From assembly GCA_038093515.1 (NCBI GenBank), contig JBBPSI010000067.1, forward strand, positions 56,057 to 120,056: 64,000 nt of DNA, given 5' to 3'. Every line of letters starts with the position of its first letter. The first letter of the stretch is position 1. This DNA comes from Butyriboletus loyo. Taxonomy: Eukaryota; Basidiomycota; Agaricomycetes; Boletales; Boletaceae. The position numbers and the translations under genes were made by a program. Positions 1 through 10,928 of this stretch are shown here, one piece after another. The notes under the pieces are model-generated. The model saw nothing but the letters and a program-made list of their open reading frames with translations. It made no database searches and was not told the DNA's origin.

Positions 1-3000
1 TACAAAAGTACCTCGATCTAAGCGTGGTGTCAGGTTCATGCCAAAGATAAATGTGTTTACGAATGACATAGTACTCAAGCAGTTATGGGAAGAAGGTTAT
101 AAGCTCTATGACCCAAATGCTCCCACCTCCGACGAAGAAGACGACCGGAATGACAACCATGTCGAGAACGAAGACAACGACCACAGTCCTTCGAATTCCG
201 AAGAGGATGAAATGGACGTGGATGAGGATGAGGACGCCGAAGACCAAGATCCCATCTCACCCCGACAATCTCCCACTCGTCTCACTCTCAACACCAATTT
301 AAACGCTCCCCCACCCTTCACCTCTGCCATAGACCCTAGTGCTGACAACCCATCTGTCCCACCGTCGATCCGTGCATCGGTGGACCCAACCGCATCCCCA
401 CCAGATGAAGACGTCCGGCCCGGTGCGATACCGGACGAAGACATCGACCAAGATAATGATCCGGACACTCTTGATGACGACGATCACCATCCCGCCCCAG
501 ATGTCGACCTAGAAGCCGACGGAGACGAAGATGAAGATGCACAACCGGAGGAGCCCTCACAGCCCTCCTCTCCCACCCCACTCGCGGAACCCGAACCCGA
601 GCCGGAGCCGGAGGACGAAGATCCTGATCTCCAACCTGCGCACAGAGCAGAAGCGCTCGATGTCCTGGCAATGATCGAACTCAAGTTCGCGCTATTGAGA
701 GAGAGGGTTTATGTGGAAAAAATGGAGGGCTTGGCATGGGAGGAAGCTTTGGTCTGGGACGGTTAGTACGCGTTGTTCTCGTGCTACTCTGAGCTTATTC
801 ATCTCTATCGTATCAGGTACACATCCGGAGCTTCACCATCTGCAAAGCGAACTCACGAAACGACGCGATAAACGATTGATGCTCGCGTCAAAGAAGAGGA
901 CACACGAAATCGAGGCAGTTACGAGGAAGAGGCGCGAAGAAGAGATATGGTGTTGGGAAGGCTGGGATGTGAGTATAGATAGAGCAAGACACTTGTGGAT
1001 CTTTGACGTGTTCAAGCGTGACTTTCATTTTCCTTCGTTTTTGCGCGCATATAGGCACTTTACTGATCTCGTTCTTATCGTTCGCAGATTGCTCGCACCG
1101 AACTTCAGACTGAGATGATCGCCGAGACAAATAGAAAGAGGCGGAAGCTTGAAAGGGATAGGAGAACAGTCGAACGGCCTGCGGCAGGTACGTATACTTG
1201 AATTCTTATCTCTGTTCGCGAACCGACTTGCTTTAGCTCGGCGTATTCCCAATGCGATACTCAACCCCCCACCCGCACCTACCCTCCGGCAAATTGCAAA
1301 CACCTTCCCTCTCCCATCGCACCTCTCGCATCTTGCGGCAAACAAGAAGTTATCATATGCGAAGGGCCTCGGCGTTTACCCGGGGCTTGATGGATTTGGT
1401 ATGCCAACCAGTGGTGAGATGTGAATCAGTACAATTGACTTGATTATGGCTGCCTAGGTGGAACAACGGCGTACCCCGACCTACCAACACTCTCTCCCCA
1501 TGATATAGCGGCCGATCTTGAATTTCTCTTTCAGCACCGGAGGATGGGATATGGGTTTGGCATGGGATTTGTTCCCCCAATGGGCGTTCCGATGGGTGTC
1601 GGTGTTGGCTATAACAGTACTACATCCGGGTTTGGTTCTGCAGGCGTGGGCTTTGGAGGTCCCCTCCCAAACCCAGGATTCGGAGTGAATGGATTGGGGA
1701 TCATAGGTCCCACGGAGAGCTACCCACCAAATCCAGGTCCTGGCATCGTTCCGAGCAATAGTGCCACCCAAATTGGAGGACCGCCACTCGCCCTTGGTAG
1801 TTCTGCAGCTGGGCTTGGTCCATTTGCATCACCTGCACTGTCCTCTGCACCGTCACAAAATATACCGAACGCCATTGCTGGACCCGGGAGTATACCAGGG
1901 CCAGGTATTACGAATACTGACGGGCCATCGTTCTCGCAGCCGGCGATGGGTGTATTTCAGGGCCCTCCTTCTATTGGAACAGGTCCAACAGGATATCCCC
2001 TTGGTTCAGGTGTAGGTGGAACGAGTATCGTGATTGGCCCTGGAGGCACGACGAGTACCCCGGTCATCGGGCTTGGAGGAGCGCGAATCCAGCGTCCTTC
2101 CGCTTTTGTGGAGCGAGAGCGAGAGCTACAGAGGGAGAGAGAACGGGACATGATCCAGCGGGATCGCGAAATACGGGATCGAGAGCTCACCCCACGTGAT
2201 CGGGATTTGGCGACCCAGCGCGAGAGAGAGCTGCGAGAGCGAGAAAGGGAATTTGGCCCCAACATGGGACCCGGATATACCACCTGGGGTTCCAAGTCTG
2301 GTGGAAGCACAGATTGGGGTGTGGGGGACGCGCGGCGCAGGGAAGAGAAGGAACGGGTTGAGAGGAATGAGCGCAACAGGGAGAGAGACAGATCCCAAGT
2401 TCAATCGATGACCCCGACACCCACCCACCGCCATTCGCACCAACATCCCCATTTGCACTCGCATAACCACCAGCTGCAACAGCACCCTGTCCAGCCTCAT
2501 CAGCCGCACCCAGTGCACACAAACCAGTCCCACTCTCACCAACATTCCCAACACCCTCAACATCACAATTCTCATGGACAGCATCCGCACCAGCATACCC
2601 AACACCAACATGGAACATCGCACGCACCACCGCACCATCATGTAGGACAGCATCACCACCACAGGCACCATCATCACGTCGTACACCACCACCATTCTGG
2701 CGCAAGTTCGTCCGGCCCTGACGGAATTTCTCCGCTTCCCCAAGGCTCCGGCCCAGCACCAGGAGTACAAACGATGGAGATCATCAATTTGTCTGCGAAC
2801 ACTTCCTCTAAGTCGCATTGGAAGAGGGACGAGGCGAAGCTCGGTGGGAGTAGCGTGCCTGGAAGTCGGCCTTCTTCTACTCACCCACTTCCACCCTCAC
2901 ACAATTACGATGAGCGGGAAAGGGAGAGGGAACGAGAAAGGGAGAGGGAACGCGATCGACCAATTGCAACACCCTTCGTCCTCGCACCATCCCATCACAC

Positions 3001-3649
3001 CATCTCCTCCGCAGCCTCTTCCCCTCGACACGGCTGGACCCCTGGTTCAAGCGAGCCAGGCCCCGCAAACTCGAGCGTTCCATCGACCCCATTCCCACTC
3101 CCTCCTGAACGCTTCCACACCCCTGTGCCACACCGTTTTTCAAATTCAACCCCAAATGGGTTATCGCAGTTGCCCCGGCCGCTGACAACCTCACCTCCCC
3201 GTGCACCACCCACATCTGTCTCGACGGGCTCGCCTTCGGTTTCTGCGATGAACATAGCTCTTCCATCTTCCTCGTCATCCACCGGGCCCTTTCCACTCCC
3301 ACGTAAGCCTTCACCGGTGCTGCCAAAGTTGGGTATACCCCCGCTGGGGTACTCTCCCCGCCTTGCAGGCCCAGGTGTGGTCCCACCCACAGGTCCTGGC
3401 GTCCCGGGCGTTTTATCTACCGCGAGTGGCGGGCCTGGCATGACACCCTCTGGGATACTCACGAGCGGACCTGGGGTTCCCCCGGGTCCAGGCATAGCCC
3501 CTGCTCCCGTCGTCGCTGGCCCGCCGGGGGAGGGCAGTGCACCAACCCTTTTCACGGGAAATCGGACGACGTCGCCATTAATGCCGTATACGAGTGCACC
3601 GCCCGTCGTCGCGGTATCTACGCAAAAGGTGGGCGTTGATGGACCATGA
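1..3649 (+). CDS. SDS3-like subunit of Rpd3L histone deacetylase complex (5' partial)
   Basis: Member of the Sds3/Dep1 family, which scaffolds the Rpd3/Sin3 histone deacetylase complex in the nucleus. Family signature: an acidic N-terminal region (DE-rich, about 38-600), then a helical stretch starting ALDVLAMIELKFALLRERVY and continuing GTHPEL...LTKRRDKR, followed by a basic coiled coil (ETNRKRRKLERDRR). The frame is open to the left edge with no stop, so the true start may lie outside; the first in-window Met is at 38. Introns 762-816, 969-1087, 1188-1236 and 1399-1457 all keep phase, giving 1,121 codons from base 2. The last exon (1458-3649) is a long low-complexity tail: Gly/Pro-rich, two Arg-Glu blocks (about 2110-2400 and 2910-2960) and a His/Gln-rich block (about 2420-2700). 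The tail is far longer than in yeast Sds3. Converges on RTF1. Confidence 0.75.
2420..2705 (+). repeat. His/Gln-rich low-complexity coding tract
   Basis: About 95 codons inside the SDS3 last exon are dominated by CAC/CAT and CAA/CAG, giving runs such as HHHHRHHHHVVHHHH. This is codon-level low complexity rather than a perfect microsatellite. His-rich tracts in nuclear proteins can drive speckle targeting or bind metal; which applies here is unknown. Confidence 0.8.
2910..2958 (+). repeat. GGGAGA-type purine microsatellite encoding (Arg-Glu)n
   Basis: Near-perfect GAG/CGG/AGG/GAA alternation in the SDS3 last exon, giving about eight RE dipeptides. A similar but less regular RE-rich block lies at about 2110-2270. 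Confidence 0.75.
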
Positions 3650-4332
3650 AGCATACTATATCTTCAGGGATGTGAGTGTGATCAATGATCTTGTATATAC
3701 TTTTGACTTTCTTTCCTTTTTTTTGTGCGCGTATTCGAATTCGAGTTACTTGGTACGCCTCTGGAACATCATTGATGCTTTTTCTCTCTCTCGTCCACTA
3801 GACTGCCAAGGGGCATTTCATTTTACATGGTACTCGTAATCAGTATCGGGCCACCCACCGGAAGAGTGTGTATAGGGTGATAAATAATGAAATGGCATCG
3901 TCGATGACACCTGCAACCGTGGAGATCTGAGGGTTTAATCATGTCTGGGATGGACGGGACTCGTGCATCATCGATGTCCTGGGCCAGGGCGAGGTACCTG
4001 AACTCTTGGGATCATTCTTGACATCTTCGTTGTCGCTCTAAATGGGTGTCGACTCGTGAAGAAACATGATCTGGTTCTGCCCACTCGTACACAGCACTGC
4101 GACAAAGCAACAAAATATAAATATATTCTGCCGGGAAAACGTAGACTGACGCTGATCAGCCGAGCAATCTCCCTCACTCGTAAAGTTACATAGGAGACAT
4201 GGTCAGAGACTATAAAGGATGGGTAGCGGTTAAAGCAGAGTGTGAGTAGGGTAAATGCACGAGAGAAAGCCCCTTCCCGAACCAGCGCGTCACGAAAGAT
4301 GATCGTATACAACCGAATACAAGATCCCCGCT
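3650..4332. other. Convergent 3' intergenic region, SDS3/RTF1
   Basis: 683 bp between the two stop codons. It would hold both 3' UTRs. The AT- and T-rich stretch at 3715-3725 could be part of SDS3 3' processing. No protein-coding signal was seen. Confidence 0.6.
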
Positions 4333-6469
4333 TCAGAAGTCCCCGAGGTCGATTTCTATGCTTTCTATCACGGAGGCTTCTAAAGACTTGTTTTTCCGTT
4401 GCGCGACTTGCGAGCTCGCAACGACCGGTAATGGCAGTGGGGATATAGGTCGCGAACTTGCTGGGGGTTGCGGTGCAATGACAGGCGTTCCAGTCACATT
4501 CGGGGTTACTGACCTGTCCGGCACAAGATAGAACGAATGCAGTGGCAAGACAAAGTATCACAAAACCTAAACCACGAACAATAGGATAAAGTACAAACCT
4601 GGATGCATCATTAAACATCCTCGGTAGGGTCTTCAACCTTGCGCTTGGGTCGGATGGTGTGGCAACGCCCGAGCCTCCTGCATTCGCAAGCTTCCGTTCT
4701 CTTCGTTTCCGTTCAGCCTCGAGTAACTCGGCTTTTCGCACCGCTTCCAGGTTTGCTTTACGATTTCGCTCGTTGACTTTGGCGAGTTTGTCGGCAAGCG
4801 ATTCTTCCTCCTCTCGAGTGGTTTGGATAACAGGGAGCTCCTTTAACTTAGCCTCGATGTCGGCCACTTCAGGGTAATCCTGACGTCGCATAGCCAGTGT
4901 CTTTGCTTGTATAAGGCGGGACCGTTCCATCGTAATGGCTGCTGCGCTCTGCTGTTGGTTAAACTGGTTCTTGCGTGCAACCATCGCTGTGATGTCACTC
5001 TAAATGATACCTCAGCGCCACAGTTGGCAATTGCAGTAGACGCCCAGACCTCTGTCATGGGTTGCGTGGCGAATTTGTGAAGCTGTGCAACCTTTTTTTC
5101 TAGCTGTCGTTTGGAAGGTAGTCGTACTTCGTCCACGGCACACGTTTTGCTAAGTCGCTCAAATTCCTTCTACACTCTGCCGCATCAGACCTGATGGTAG
5201 ACAAGGATAAAGTACGCACTGTATCGAAGGCTACATTGGAGACTTTGTCCATATGAAACGTCTTGACTGACTTGCCATGCTTAAGCTCCAGTGTTTGATT
5301 GACAGTTCTGTCGTTGATCTTGTATGGTCGTGCGAGACCGGCACCGAGATCTTGCGGCCTATTAACGCGGCAGTAGCAAAAGCTCCAAGTGTGACTCACT
5401 CGTCACCTCACATAACCGATACACCGGTTCGTTATTCTCTTGACCAATCAGGTAACGTACCCAACCACCTTGCATGGGGAGCTTTCAGCTGGCAATGAAT
5501 AGGCGCTGAATTGGACTTGCCTTTGACATAGTCCTCAAACCATGGTGCCATACAATACCTGGCAAGCATGTCCCGAGTAAGCCTACAGGACGACAGATCC
5601 TCAAGATTGATTGGTTCATCGTCAGGGTTAGGCTGTTTAGAGAATAATTTGCGATCCTTTTCTTCCTCTTCTTCGTATTTAGTGATTTGGCCATCCTCTT
5701 CCTCACCAGACGAGGTATCCATGTCCATAGGTGACGATGAACGGTCCCGTTTGGGAGAGCCCGTGCGATTCTAGAAGCCATGAGAGATAAAGTCGGTTTT
5801 TGTATTGTCCATGCTTACACGCTTCTTCTCGTCCTTTGCTTTGCGCCGGGCTTTAAGCTCGTCAAGTTTCTTCGACTTCTCCTTCGTAACCCCTCTGACA
5901 GTATGTTGACCTGCGAATTGATCGTTAGACATTTCATGGTAAAGAGGGGGTATTATCAGCACGTTTCGCGGCTTTGGCCACTGCATCCGCATCGCCTGAG
6001 CCATTCTTTTGTTGCTTGATCATCTCCTGTAGTTTCCGTCTGTCTTGTATCTTTTGCATTTGTTCGAGTCGTTCAGCGAGAATATTCTCTCGGTCAATCT
6101 CAGACATTGCAAGTAGTCTATTCGGTGCAACGTCGATGACATGGGAATGCGGTGTCAAAGATTACGTTGTGGTACCTAGAGTAGAACTCACCGTTCCCTA
6201 TCTGCATCATCCTCATACTTGCCTTCCAGGGGAAAGGGATTGACATCCTCCTCTTCACTTTCCGGGTCATTTCCCGAGTCGCTGTCGGAGGCGCTAATAG
6301 ACTGATGTGTAGAAGATGGTGCCAGCTAAGCTAGTGCGAGTACATACCTTGACTTGCGCTTCTTGTTTCCAGACTGTTTCGAGCCGCTAGCCTGGCGCTT
6401 TCGTTTCTTCTCGGTTGCTCCGGCAAGTTCGAGGAGTTCATCGTCAATATCGCCGTCGGAGTCAGACAT
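4333..6469 (-). CDS. RTF1: RTF1, Paf1-complex transcription elongation factor
   Basis: RTF1 recruits the Paf1 complex to elongating RNA polymerase II and promotes H2B ubiquitination. Visible order: acidic/basic N-terminus (MSDSDGDIDDELLELAG), histone-modification-type segment (ILAERLEQMQKIQDRRKLQE), RGVTKEKSKKLDELKARRKA, then the Plus3 domain from LEDLSSCRLTRDMLARYCMA through WVRYLIGQ, GLARPYKINDR and KHGKSVKTFHMDKVSN, a coiled-coil region (AITMERSRLIQAKTLAMRRQ) and the C-terminal end IESIEIDLGDF, typical of Rtf1. Start at 6469 (ATG before SDSDG). Many short introns. The one at 5469-5520, inside the Plus3 domain, is GC-AG. The last intron (about 4508-4600) is open in frame, which creates a spurious longer reading frame to 3968. 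Divergent from the amidase with 196 bp between starts. Confidence 0.9.
5469..5520 (-). other. GC-AG intron in RTF1
   Basis: A 52-nt intron with donor AAAG|GCAAGT and acceptor CAAG. Removing it joins ...FEDYVKG to GWVRYLIGQ in frame, as expected for the Plus3 domain. No GT donor nearby keeps the frame. Confidence 0.75.
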
Positions 6470-6665
6470 GGTCAAGTAAGAAAGTCGAGAACGACGAAGA
6501 GGTAGAAAAAGACGAGTTGCTGAACTGTTCTACCAGATGCTGTAAGTACCTGTTCGGATGTTTGGTCCTGTTTGTATCCTGTAGTGTCACGTGATGTAAC
6601 ATCCAAATCGGGTAACCCGGCGGTAGGCAAGAACATATAGGAGATGGATTGCTTTGGTTTCGATC

Positions 6666-8610
6666 ATGGATCCAGAGATTAACATGGACCTCCCTGATCT
6701 CTACGAAGCCACCATCAGCGATATCCAAGAGGGCCTAGAGAGCGGCCGGTTCAAATCAACCCACCTCGTAAAGGTATGCTAGGCGTCTTCCCTTTGTGCT
6801 TTACAATGTCACCTTCGTAGGCATACTTGGCGAGAATTGAGCAAGTAAATTTGAAAGGTGCAGCTCTACATGCGGTATCAGAGACAAACCCTACCGCTTT
6901 GCGTCGAGCTGAAGATCTGGACGCTGAGAGATCTGAGCGCGGGAGTCGTGGACCACTCCATGGCATACCCATATTGATCAAAGACAATATCGCAACAGCT
7001 CATGAACTGGGGTAAGTTTCTCAAAGTTAATATCCTATAAAGCGACTCTCAGTTCCTCCGATAGCATGAATACCACTGCTGGTGAGCACACCTTATCTTG
7101 TGGATCATTAGCTCTGACCCGTGATGAAAAGGCTCCTACGCGCTTGAGGGATCCGTCGTCCCTCGCGACGCGTTTGTGATATCAAGACTCCATGAGGCAG
7201 GTGCCATATTGTTAGGAAAAGCGAGCATGTCCGAATGGGCAAGCTTCCGTGGTGAAAAGGTTCCCAACGGCTTCTCTGCCCGCGGCGGGCAGACCATTGC
7301 TCCATATTATCCAAACCTCGACCCAAGTGCTTCCAGCTCCGGCAGTGCCGTTGCTTCAGCGATAGGTCTCACAGCAGCCGCCCTCGGCTCAGAGACAACA
7401 GGCTCCATCGTTCTCCCTGCTAGTCGGAACAATATCGTGGGGATTAAGCCTACCCTCGGCCTTGTTTCGCGCTCTGGAGGTAGGTGGTGACTCATATATG
7501 GAATCGATTCATCTTGAGTGTGCTCTGCCATCAGTCATCCCTATCTCTCCTCACCAAGATACGGTTGGCCCCTTGGCTCGTTGTGTCGCCGATGCGGCAC
7601 TCCTTCTTTCCGTCATTGCTGGGAATGACCCGAGTGATACCTGTGATATTGGTCTGCCTCCACCCCAGGAATGGCCTGACTACAGCAGAGCATTGAATGC
7701 CGGCGCCTTACACGGAACACGGCTCGGGGTTCCCCGCGCGCTCTTCCAAGAAGACTCGGTCATCAATGACGCGTTCCAGAAGTCACTTGACGTCTTCCGT
7801 GACTTGGGCGCACACGTCATTGACCCGGTGGACTTCCCAAGCGCTCGCGAGCTGAAGCAATCAAAGGCAGAAGACATCGTTTTGACAGTCGACTTTAAAA
7901 CAGCTCTAAACAAGTACTTGGCAGAGCTGGTGGAAGTCCCCACCGGGGTGAGGAGTCTGGCAGATGTTATCAAATTCAACCTCGCGCATGTGGACGTCGA
8001 ATTACCACCACCCTACTATACGGATCAATCCCAGTTTGTCGTCGCATCGTACGCATTTCGTCAGTGTCGCTGAGACTTCTTTCAAGGTTACTTGCGTCTG
8101 AGGCAAGTCGGATTGACGAGAAATACCATACCGCATTGGCAGAAAATTGGGAACTGGGGCGTACTCGAGGGATTGATGCGGTCCTCCAAACCCACCAACT
8201 AGATGCCCTGATCTTGCCGACTGACAGTGCGTGAATGCTTCTGTTGTTTTGTTCACTCATTGATTCTGTCAGGCTATGCGACGAAGCCCACCGGAGTCTC
8301 TGGTTACCCAATCATCTCTGGTGAGTACAGTGACAATGGGTCAATGGCATTGCCCACCAAGAAACACCGCACAGTTCCCCTCGGTCATTATCCACAGGAT
8401 GCGCAACCCGTGCCTTCGAGCCCTGCACCGATATATAGTTGTGCCCCAAACATGCCGTTTGGCGTCGCATTCATTGGAACATCGTATAGCGAGTACAAGC
8501 TCATTGGTCTTGCATATGCTTTCGAACAGGCTACAAAAGCACGCTTACAGACAAGGGCATACCCATTGGCGATCCCAGTTACTCAACTGAAGGATGTTAT
8601 TTCGCAGTGA
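6666..8610 (+). CDS. Amidase-signature family hydrolase
   Basis: Hydrolyses a C-N amide bond; the substrate cannot be inferred. Amidase-signature features: HGIPILIKDNI with the catalytic Lys, MNTTAGSYAL, the serine-rich stretch SASSSGSAVASAIGL with the cis-Ser, and GSETTGSIVLPAS with the nucleophile Ser, followed by GIKPTLGLVSRSG. C-terminal part has NMPFGVAFIGTSYSEYKL. ATG at 6666, no signal peptide seen, so probably cytosolic. Introns that keep phase include 6774-6820, one from 7012, and one at about 8322-8376 that removes the in-frame stretch beginning GEYSDNG and joins GYPIIS to VPLGHYPQ. Length is as usual for fungal members. It shares a 196-bp divergent promoter region with RTF1. Confidence 0.85.
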
Positions 8611-8753
8611 ATTTATTATCTGTCGTTCTATGAGACCTACCTTATCATGGGAGCTGTTTCGATGCGTGTATACTAGTTCATTTGGCGTGTCCGTAAAGGT
8701 TAAGCTCCCGTTGAAATTGCCTGACCGGGACACACCAAAAGGACAAAACATTA

Positions 8754-10444
8754 CTAGGTATGTTCTGCGAGAACAACTTTCTTTCTCTCCGCCTTAGGTT
8801 TGCTCTCTCCAGCGCGGGTATGTTTCCGCCGGCGTTCTTCCTTGACACGCTGAGCTTCGAGCATCGTCCGCTTGAGTTTTGATGCCTGATACACAGACTT
8901 GGGTAGATGCCGCGTCCTATATTGCCTCAGATGACAAAGTCCAAGGGAACATTTCACAACTTACCGCGATATCCTGCCGACTTCCTGGTCATGTTTCCAC
9001 CGATCCTTGAGACTCTCCCGATACTCGATTGCGGCACGTTCTCGTGCTGTAATAATGCCAAGTTTTGCCGAAGCTTCGGCTTTCCATATCCTGACATTAC
9101 CATCGTCCGATCCTGAAATGACGAATCGCGCGTCTGCACTGAATATCGATGACGATACCCTACGGAACGCGTGAGGAAATACCTACGAAGAGGAGAAACG
9201 AACTCGCCTCTGCATTCGCTTCGTGTGATACACCTCTGGTTGTGTACCCCGCCCCTCCTTCCATACGCGTAGGGTTCGATCCCACCCGCCACTCACAAAC
9301 TCTAGACCTGTGGGGCTCCAATCACAACTCATAACAGCTGCGACATGTGCCTTGTAGATATGCGATGGAGTGGACAGGTTGCGGACGTCGAATGTATATA
9401 AGTTATGATCTTCTGATGCCAGCAGCACTGATGTAGGGAAAGTCGGGGACCACGATAGAGCGTTGCTTTGCATCTGCATGATGACTCTCCGCTCGGCTTT
9501 ACCCGTGCGAATATCATAGAGCGTGAAGCTGCGATCGGAACCTATGCTTCCGAGCACAGACGCTTCAGCGAGGTTGAAACGCACCGAGGTGACTGTCTCA
9601 GTGGCTGTTGGGAAAGTGAGATTGGAGATAGCGGCGCTCCTGGAGAAAAATGGTCAACAGCAAGCAAATACGACATGGTAAAAGACACTGACTTGTTCTC
9701 ATCCCATATTTGAACTATATTCGACGCTGTGGCAAACAGAGGATCTACTCTGTGGTGATCGATAGAGCTACGGAATCAGGTGAGTGCGACAGCCCCATTG
9801 ATCGACAAAAGCCCGTACTTGAAAGGTGATTTTCCAGCGAACACGTTGAGCGGTTTTTGTTGCTAGACTGACCGTCAGCCAGGGAAGAGGGTGAACGGCA
9901 CAAGAATGCTGACAGATGCTGGTTCCTGTGGCGAAGCATCCCAGAGCATAATGTTACAATCTACACCACAACTAAGTAGCCTGTCGTGGTCTGTGAAGCA
10001 GAGCCCAGATACTTTTCCCTTGTGGGCGCCTTGTATCTGATGCGATGGTTTTTGCTCGGCGATATTGTGGACGATGACGCCTGTGACCAGTTGGTCTACA
10101 GCTGATGGACCAAGTAAAAGACTCACCGCCGTCCCAGCTCCCACTGGCGACGATATTGACTGTTCCCGGTTTCCTACAGAGCACCTCGACGGCATCGATG
10201 TGACCTTCCAGACTTGCGATGAAAGGTTTCGCAAACATCCTGTCCATTTTGGCGGCATTTAGAGCACGCATACGCTCGCGAGCACGTGCAAAGGGATGAA
10301 GCAAGGGATCAAGGTTGCGCGAGGTTGGCGTCGGGTCTCCAGGCCTTGTTGGCAGATGCGCAGACGGAGCATGCTGAAGAACGGAAATTTTCTGAACTGG
10401 GTGTGATTATAAACGTGAGTGGGGAGTTCGAGGAGACACACCAT
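8754..10444 (-). CDS. SOF1: SOF1/DCAF13-type WD40 protein, small-subunit processome
   Basis: Sof1 (DCAF13) acts with U3 snoRNP in the nucleolus in 18S rRNA processing. Family evidence: N-terminus RPGDPTPTSRNLDPLLHPFARAR, WD40 repeats with ASGSWDG, HKGKVSGLCF, FVSGGWDRTLRVWKEGRG and ISGSDDGNVRIWK, and the conserved basic C-terminal tail (RHLPKSVYQASKLKRTMLEA) that defines the Sof1 domain. Likely start: an ATG at 10442-10444 followed directly by a 50-nt GT-AG intron (10392-10441). Splicing gives MKISVLQHAP, matching the MKI start of the family. Exon 1 would then carry only the start codon. Remaining introns are short. Divergent from the membrane protein gene at 10929. Confidence 0.85.
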
Positions 10445-10928
10445 CGGATACGATACAACTTAACGGCTGGAAGATGACAACTAATAGGCTTATTATTACG
10501 TAACGACCTGCTCTGACCTTCCACCCACTCACTGCTGTGTTTCAGCCATTTAATTAATTAAAAACTCAAGTCCGCAGTGAGATGATAGACAAGGCTATGG
10601 TATGTTAGACTGTTTAGTATCGCTCTCAGCACCGGAAATTGACCATTTCTTGCACGAAAACCACTTGGGATATAATGATGACTTGTCACGTCAGCTTTTG
10701 TGAGTAGATGTCGCGTTTACTGTTTGTTCTGCACCTGCCAGGTTAGGATAGTTACAGCCGCCGCTATCGGTGTAGCAACGGGAAGGTACAATGTCATGTC
10801 TATTCCTTCGTTGTTCTTTCCCATCATCGTGAACCGTCTCAGCCTCCCCCACCAGCGGCTACTCTGCCCTCGTCCTTCCTTTGAGGCCAGCGTGTTATGC
10901 CCCTTCTCTCTTTCCTTCTTTCATCCCT
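10445..10928. promoter_or_regulatory. Divergent promoter region, SOF1 / membrane protein
   Basis: 484 bp between opposing start codons. It contains an AT-rich TTAATTAATTAAAA block at about 10551 and pyrimidine-rich stretches before 10929. No clear TATA box at the usual distance and no coding signal. Confidence 0.4.

Noticed and set aside
2126..2884. 252-codon minus-strand reading frame opposite SDS3
   Set aside because: It is the antisense of the Arg-Glu and His-rich repeats; composition alone keeps it open.
3968..4984. 338-codon minus-strand reading frame
   Set aside because: It reads through the last RTF1 intron and leaves the RTF1 frame; the true C-terminus (IDLGDF) is in another frame ending at 4333.
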